A stretch of DNA of 7,164 nucleotides from Desulfovibrio sp. (lineage in GTDB: Bacteria; Desulfobacterota; Desulfovibrionia; Desulfovibrionales; Desulfovibrionaceae), in assembly GCA_022837365.1 (NCBI GenBank), contig JALHHV010000074.1, positions 1 to 7,164 of the forward strand. Direction: 5' to 3'. Positions 4,916 to 7,164 of this stretch are shown one piece after another. Every line of letters begins with the position of its first letter. The first letter of the stretch is position 1. A program made the translations under genes and the position numbers. Below the pieces are notes generated by a model. That model saw nothing but the letters and a program-made list of their open reading frames with translations, did no database searches and was not told the origin of the DNA.

Positions 4916-6772
4916 ATGCTCGACGGGGCGCTCGACAGCGAACTCCTGCATCCTGCGGTACAGGGTCCAGCGGCTGGTGCCGAGAAGGCGGGCGGCCTTG
5001 GACACATTCCAGCCGCATTTGGCCAGGGCGTTGACGATGCTCGCCCGGTCTTCCGCGGCCCTGCCCGCCGACGGGCCGGGCCGCCTGCGCTGGGCCTGTT
5101 CCCTGATTTCGGCCGGGATGTGCGCAAGGCCGATCACCTTGTCCTGGCACACCACGAACGCATGTTCGATGGCGTGTTCCAGTTCGCGCACGTTGCCAGG
5201 CCAGTCGTACTCGTGCAGGACCCGTAAGACCTCCGGAGACACGCCGTCGATGGCTTTCCGGTAGCTTGCGGAAAACAGCATGCAGAAGTGGTCCACCAGG
5301 GCGGGGATATCTTCCTTTCTGTGCCGCAAGGGCGGCACGTCCACATTGACCACGTTGAGCCTGTAAAACAGATCCTCGCGGAACTGCCCCGCGGCAATGG
5401 CCTTTTTCAGGTCCTTGTTGGTGGAGGCGATGACCCGCACGTCGACCTTGCGCGGCTTGTGCTCGCCCACCCGTTCGAATTCCCTCTCTTGCAGCACCCT
5501 GAGCAGCTTGAGCTGGATCTTCGCGGAAATATCGCCGATTTCATCAAGCAGGATGGTGCCGCCGTCCGCCGCTTCAAACCGGCCCTTGCTTTCTTTTTCC
5601 GCGCCGGTGAACGCGCCCTTGGCGTGGCCGAAAAGCTCGCTTTCCAGCAGCGTTTCCGCCAGGGCGCCGCAGTTGACCTTGATGAACGGCTTGTCCGCGC
5701 GCTGCCCCCCGTAATGCAGGGCATGGGCGATCTTTTCCTTGCCCGTGCCGGATTCGCCGGAGACGAGCACCGTGGCGTTGACGTCCACCAGGGACCGGAG
5801 CAGCCGGTAAAGCTCCTGCATTTTTTCGCTTTTTCCCACGATGCCCTGATAGTACTGCCGGTCCCGGAGCACCGTCTCAAGGCGCGTCAGGCGGGTGATG
5901 TCCCGGATGACAAGCACCGCCCCGACAAAGTTGCTGTTGCCGCTGACAAGAGGCGAGCAGTTTACCGTGGCGATTTTGCCCTCGGTGGCGTCCGGGCAGC
6001 AGAGTATTTGCCGGTCGTGTATCAGGCATCGTTCTTCCAGCGTTTTTTGCAGGGCTTCGATGCATCTTCCGGAACAGGAACCGATGCACTCGGCAAAGAG
6101 TCTGCCCTGCGCATCGGCAATGCCGCAAATGCGTCCCGCAGCCTTGTTGGACTCCAGGATGCGCAGGGAGGGGTCAACGGTTATGATGGCGTCCTGCACG
6201 CTTGAAAAAATGGACGCAAGGATATTGCGGTGCTCTTCAAGTTTCTCTTCGTATTTCTTGTTTTCGATGGTGCGGACGATAATCTGGGCGGCGGTGGTCA
6301 GGATGTACAAATCCTCGTTTTGCCAGGCGCGGTGATAGCGATGCTCGTCAAAGCCCACAAAGCCGTACAGTTCCCCCTTGATGAACAAGGGCACGTTGAG
6401 CGTGGACTTTATGCCTTCCTGCAAAAGATGCTTTCTGTAGCAGGGGCCGGGCATGTCACGGATATCGCGGTAGTTGATGATGTTGCCGGTTTCAAGCTGC
6501 CGCGTGGCCCACGGGATGGAAAGGACGAACCCGTCTTTCTTCCTTTCCCCCGCCGCATCCGGCTCATCCCATCCGCACAGGCAGCGGAACACGTCGTCAG
6601 GGGCGTTGTACTGAAAGACAAACACCCGGCTTACGTTCAGAATCTCCCCCATCTTGCGGATGGAGTTCGTGAGAAAACCCTTGATATCGTGCACCAGTAC
6701 GGCGTCCTCCGATATCTCGGCCAGCATCTTTTCATAGGCTATGCGCTTTTCCAGAACTTCAGGGGGCAGCAT
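4910..6772 (-). CDS. Sigma-54-dependent transcriptional activator with GAF, PAS, AAA+ and Fis-type HTH domains
   Basis: A 620-residue cytosolic enhancer-binding protein that would bind upstream sites and use ATP to open sigma-54 promoters. Order: GAF-type sensor (about 25-170); short charged helix (170-185), probably coiled; PAS domain (about 185-297) with a cysteine cluster; AAA+ domain (about 310-545) with Walker A GESGTGKE (339-346), the sigma-54 contact loop GAFTGA (386-391), Walker B ILLDE (407-411), sensor-I ASTN (449-452) and WPGNVREL (524-531); and a Fis-type HTH at about 586-611. All ATPase and sigma-54 contact motifs are intact. There is no receiver domain, so a ligand or redox state rather than a kinase is the likely signal. 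The ATG at 6772 has GAGGTG upstream. The sites it binds are probably the two palindromes at its own 3' end, which would make the operon downstream its target. Confidence 0.93.
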   Translation of the reverse strand: MLPPEVLEKRIAYEKMLAEISEDAVLVHDIKGFLTNSIRKMGEILNVSRVFVFQYNAPDDVFRCLCGWDEPDAAGERKKDGFVLSIPWATRQLETGNIINYRDIRDMPGPCYRKHLLQEGIKSTLNVPLFIKGELYGFVGFDEHRYHRAWQNEDLYILTTAAQIIVRTIENKKYEEKLEEHRNILASIFSSVQDAIITVDPSLRILESNKAAGRICGIADAQGRLFAECIGSCSGRCIEALQKTLEERCLIHDRQILCCPDATEGKIATVNCSPLVSGNSNFVGAVLVIRDITRLTRLETVLRDRQYYQGIVGKSEKMQELYRLLRSLVDVNATVLVSGESGTGKEKIAHALHYGGQRADKPFIKVNCGALAETLLESELFGHAKGAFTGAEKESKGRFEAADGGTILLDEIGDISAKIQLKLLRVLQEREFERVGEHKPRKVDVRVIASTNKDLKKAIAAGQFREDLFYRLNVVNVDVPPLRHRKEDIPALVDHFCMLFSASYRKAIDGVSPEVLRVLHEYDWPGNVRELEHAIEHAFVVCQDKVIGLAHIPAEIREQAQRRRPGPSAGRAAEDRASIVNALAKCGWNVSKAARLLGTSRWTLYRRMQEFAVERPVEHL

Positions 6773-6785
6773 ACTTCACCTCGCT

Positions 6786-6863
6786 TGACGACAATGTCCG
6801 GCAGGGCGGCAAACGCCATCGACTGACGACAATGTCCGGCAGGGCGGCAAACGCCATCGACTG
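6786..6863. repeat. Exact 38-bp tandem duplication just upstream of the regulator gene
   Basis: Bases 6786-6823 are repeated without any change at 6824-6861, and two further bases continue the period. Each unit contains GACAATGTC and the small inverted repeat GGCG-GCAAA-CGCC. The nearer copy ends 14 bases before the start codon, so both lie in the leader or promoter. Perfect identity points to a recent duplication or a kept double site. Confidence 0.9.
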
Positions 6864-6900
6864 GGCATCGACTGGGCAACGACAGGGCAACGCCGGGGGC
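6856..6900. repeat. Decaying 11-bp tandem repeat
   Basis: ATCGACTGGGC occurs at 6856-6866 and again at 6867-6877, followed by AACGACAGGGC (6878-6888) and a further diverged copy at 6889-6900. The first unit overlaps the end of the 38-bp duplication. The gradient of decay suggests slippage. Confidence 0.75.
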
Positions 6901-6921
6901 GCGGAACCCTGCCGGGCCACC

Positions 6922-6943
6922 GGCCCCCCGGCCCCCCGGCCCC
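6922..6943. repeat. GGCCCCCC octamer repeat, G-rich on the regulator's sense strand
   Basis: Two full octamers (6922-6929, 6930-6937) and a partial third. Read on the minus strand this is three long G-tracts separated by CC, which could form a G-quadruplex or stall polymerase in the leader. A fourth long G-tract is not close by, so the quadruplex would be non-standard. Confidence 0.55.
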
Positions 6944-6962
6944 AAGGATGGCTCACCTTGGG
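6941..6962. other. Small stem-loop near the predicted regulator transcript start
   Basis: CCCAAGG (6941-6947) pairs with CCTTGGG (6956-6962) across an 8-base loop. On the minus strand a T-run precedes it and none follows. On the plus strand A residues follow. It is not a terminator in either direction. Confidence 0.4.
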
Positions 6963-6966
6963 AAAA

Positions 6967-6982
6967 AGCAAGTTCCGTACCC
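6967..6982 (-). promoter_or_regulatory. Sigma-54-like promoter upstream of the regulator gene
   Basis: On the minus strand GGGTACG-GAAC-TTGCT has GG and GC exactly 10 bases apart, a perfect TTGCT half and two mismatches in the -24 half. A T-run follows the -12 element, a common helper feature. The predicted start is near 6956, giving a leader of about 184 bases that includes all the repeats. If real, the regulator gene is itself sigma-54 controlled. I saw no clear sigma-70 alternative. Confidence 0.4.
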
Positions 6983-7141
6983 ATGTCCGGGCCGGAACGC
7001 GTCACGCGCCTCCCGCACCTCCCGCCGGTGCGCCGGACGCGGCCCCCCGCGCCCACGGCCTCCCGCCGCCTTGACTTCCCCTTTCATCCGAATGCGTTGG
7101 ATTCCTTTTGATCTCAATATGATGTCGAAGATATGCACACC

Positions 7142-7164
7142 GTTGCGCACACTGCGTGCACAAC
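7142..7164. promoter_or_regulatory. 23-bp imperfect palindrome at the window edge, operator-like
   Basis: GTTGCGCACAC-T-GCGTGCACAAC: nine of eleven positions pair about a central T. It sits in the AT-richer end of the gap. It may be an operator for a gene beyond the right edge, or an upstream site for the sigma-54-like promoter at 6967-6982, from whose start it is about 197 bases away. It reaches the last base of the window and may continue. Confidence 0.45.

Larger units (their letters stand above)
6773..7164. other. Gene-free leader/intergenic region upstream of the regulator
   Basis: About 390 bases without a convincing gene. The open frames here have no ribosome binding sites and show only repeat-derived or Gly/Arg/Pro-rich sequence. 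Contents from the regulator outwards: ribosome binding site, exact 38-bp tandem repeat, decaying 11-bp repeat, C-rich octamer repeat, a small stem-loop, a sigma-54-like site, a GC-rich stretch with short inverted repeats (GTCCGG at 6985-6990 with CCGGAC at 7033-7038; GCACC at 7015-7019 with GGTGC at 7027-7031), then a more AT-rich end with a palindrome. Confidence 0.7.

Noticed and set aside
6739..6857. Upstream open frames starting in each copy of the 38-bp repeat (minus strand, ATG at 6819 and 6857) and overlapping the regulator start
   Set aside because: Neither has a Shine-Dalgarno sequence, and both exist only because the repeat contains ATG. They are out of frame with the regulator.
6786..6900. 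CRISPR array
   Set aside because: Units are directly adjacent with no spacers, and only two exact copies exist.
6953..7150. 65-codon minus-strand frame in the leader
   Set aside because: GTG start without a ribosome binding site, low-complexity Gly/Arg/Pro sequence, and it spans palindrome and promoter-like elements.

Overview
This 7.2 kb, GC-rich window looks like the chromosome of an anaerobic Deltaproteobacterium / Desulfobacterota, most plausibly a Desulfovibrionaceae member. That assignment is inferred from three things: a GAF-PAS sigma-54 activator, a taurine-type ABC importer with no oxygen-dependent desulfonating enzyme beside it, and high-GC codon use. Nothing in the window fixes the species. 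All six convincing genes lie on the minus strand, so the window reads from right to left.

Right end (about 6773-7164): a leader or intergenic region of roughly 390 bases with no convincing gene. It holds a 23-bp imperfect palindrome at the window edge, a sigma-54-like promoter pointing at the regulator, a C-rich stretch (G-rich on the regulator's sense strand), a decaying 11-bp repeat and an exact 38-bp tandem duplication just before the regulator start.

Regulator and control region (4689-6772): a 620-residue sigma-54 activator (GAF, cysteine-rich PAS, AAA+, Fis-type HTH) is followed by about 220 bases of dense control sequence. This has two copies of the palindrome GTAGCATGCTAC with centres 33 bp apart, a consensus sigma-54 promoter facing the transporter operon, a second sigma-54-like site with a spacer one base too long, and a third one facing the other way.

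Operon (148-4688): sulfotransferase-like protein, ABC ATPase, second ABC ATPase, one TauC/SsuC-type permease, then a TauA-type periplasmic binding protein with a signal peptide. A strong stem-loop separates the sulfotransferase gene from the transporter genes. The two ATPases differ in an informative way: one lacks the switch histidine and the other has a degenerate signature motif. In a heterodimer both defects fall on the same ATP site.

Left end (1-147): two hairpin-plus-T-run structures, both oriented to stop plus-strand transcription, suggest a convergent gene beyond the left edge.

Working model (inference): the regulator senses a small molecule or redox signal, binds the paired palindromes and turns on sigma-54 transcription of an importer for a sulfonate or similar organosulfur compound, together with a cytosolic sulfotransferase-fold protein that may act on the imported compound or a product of it. 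I cannot tell the true substrate from sequence alone.
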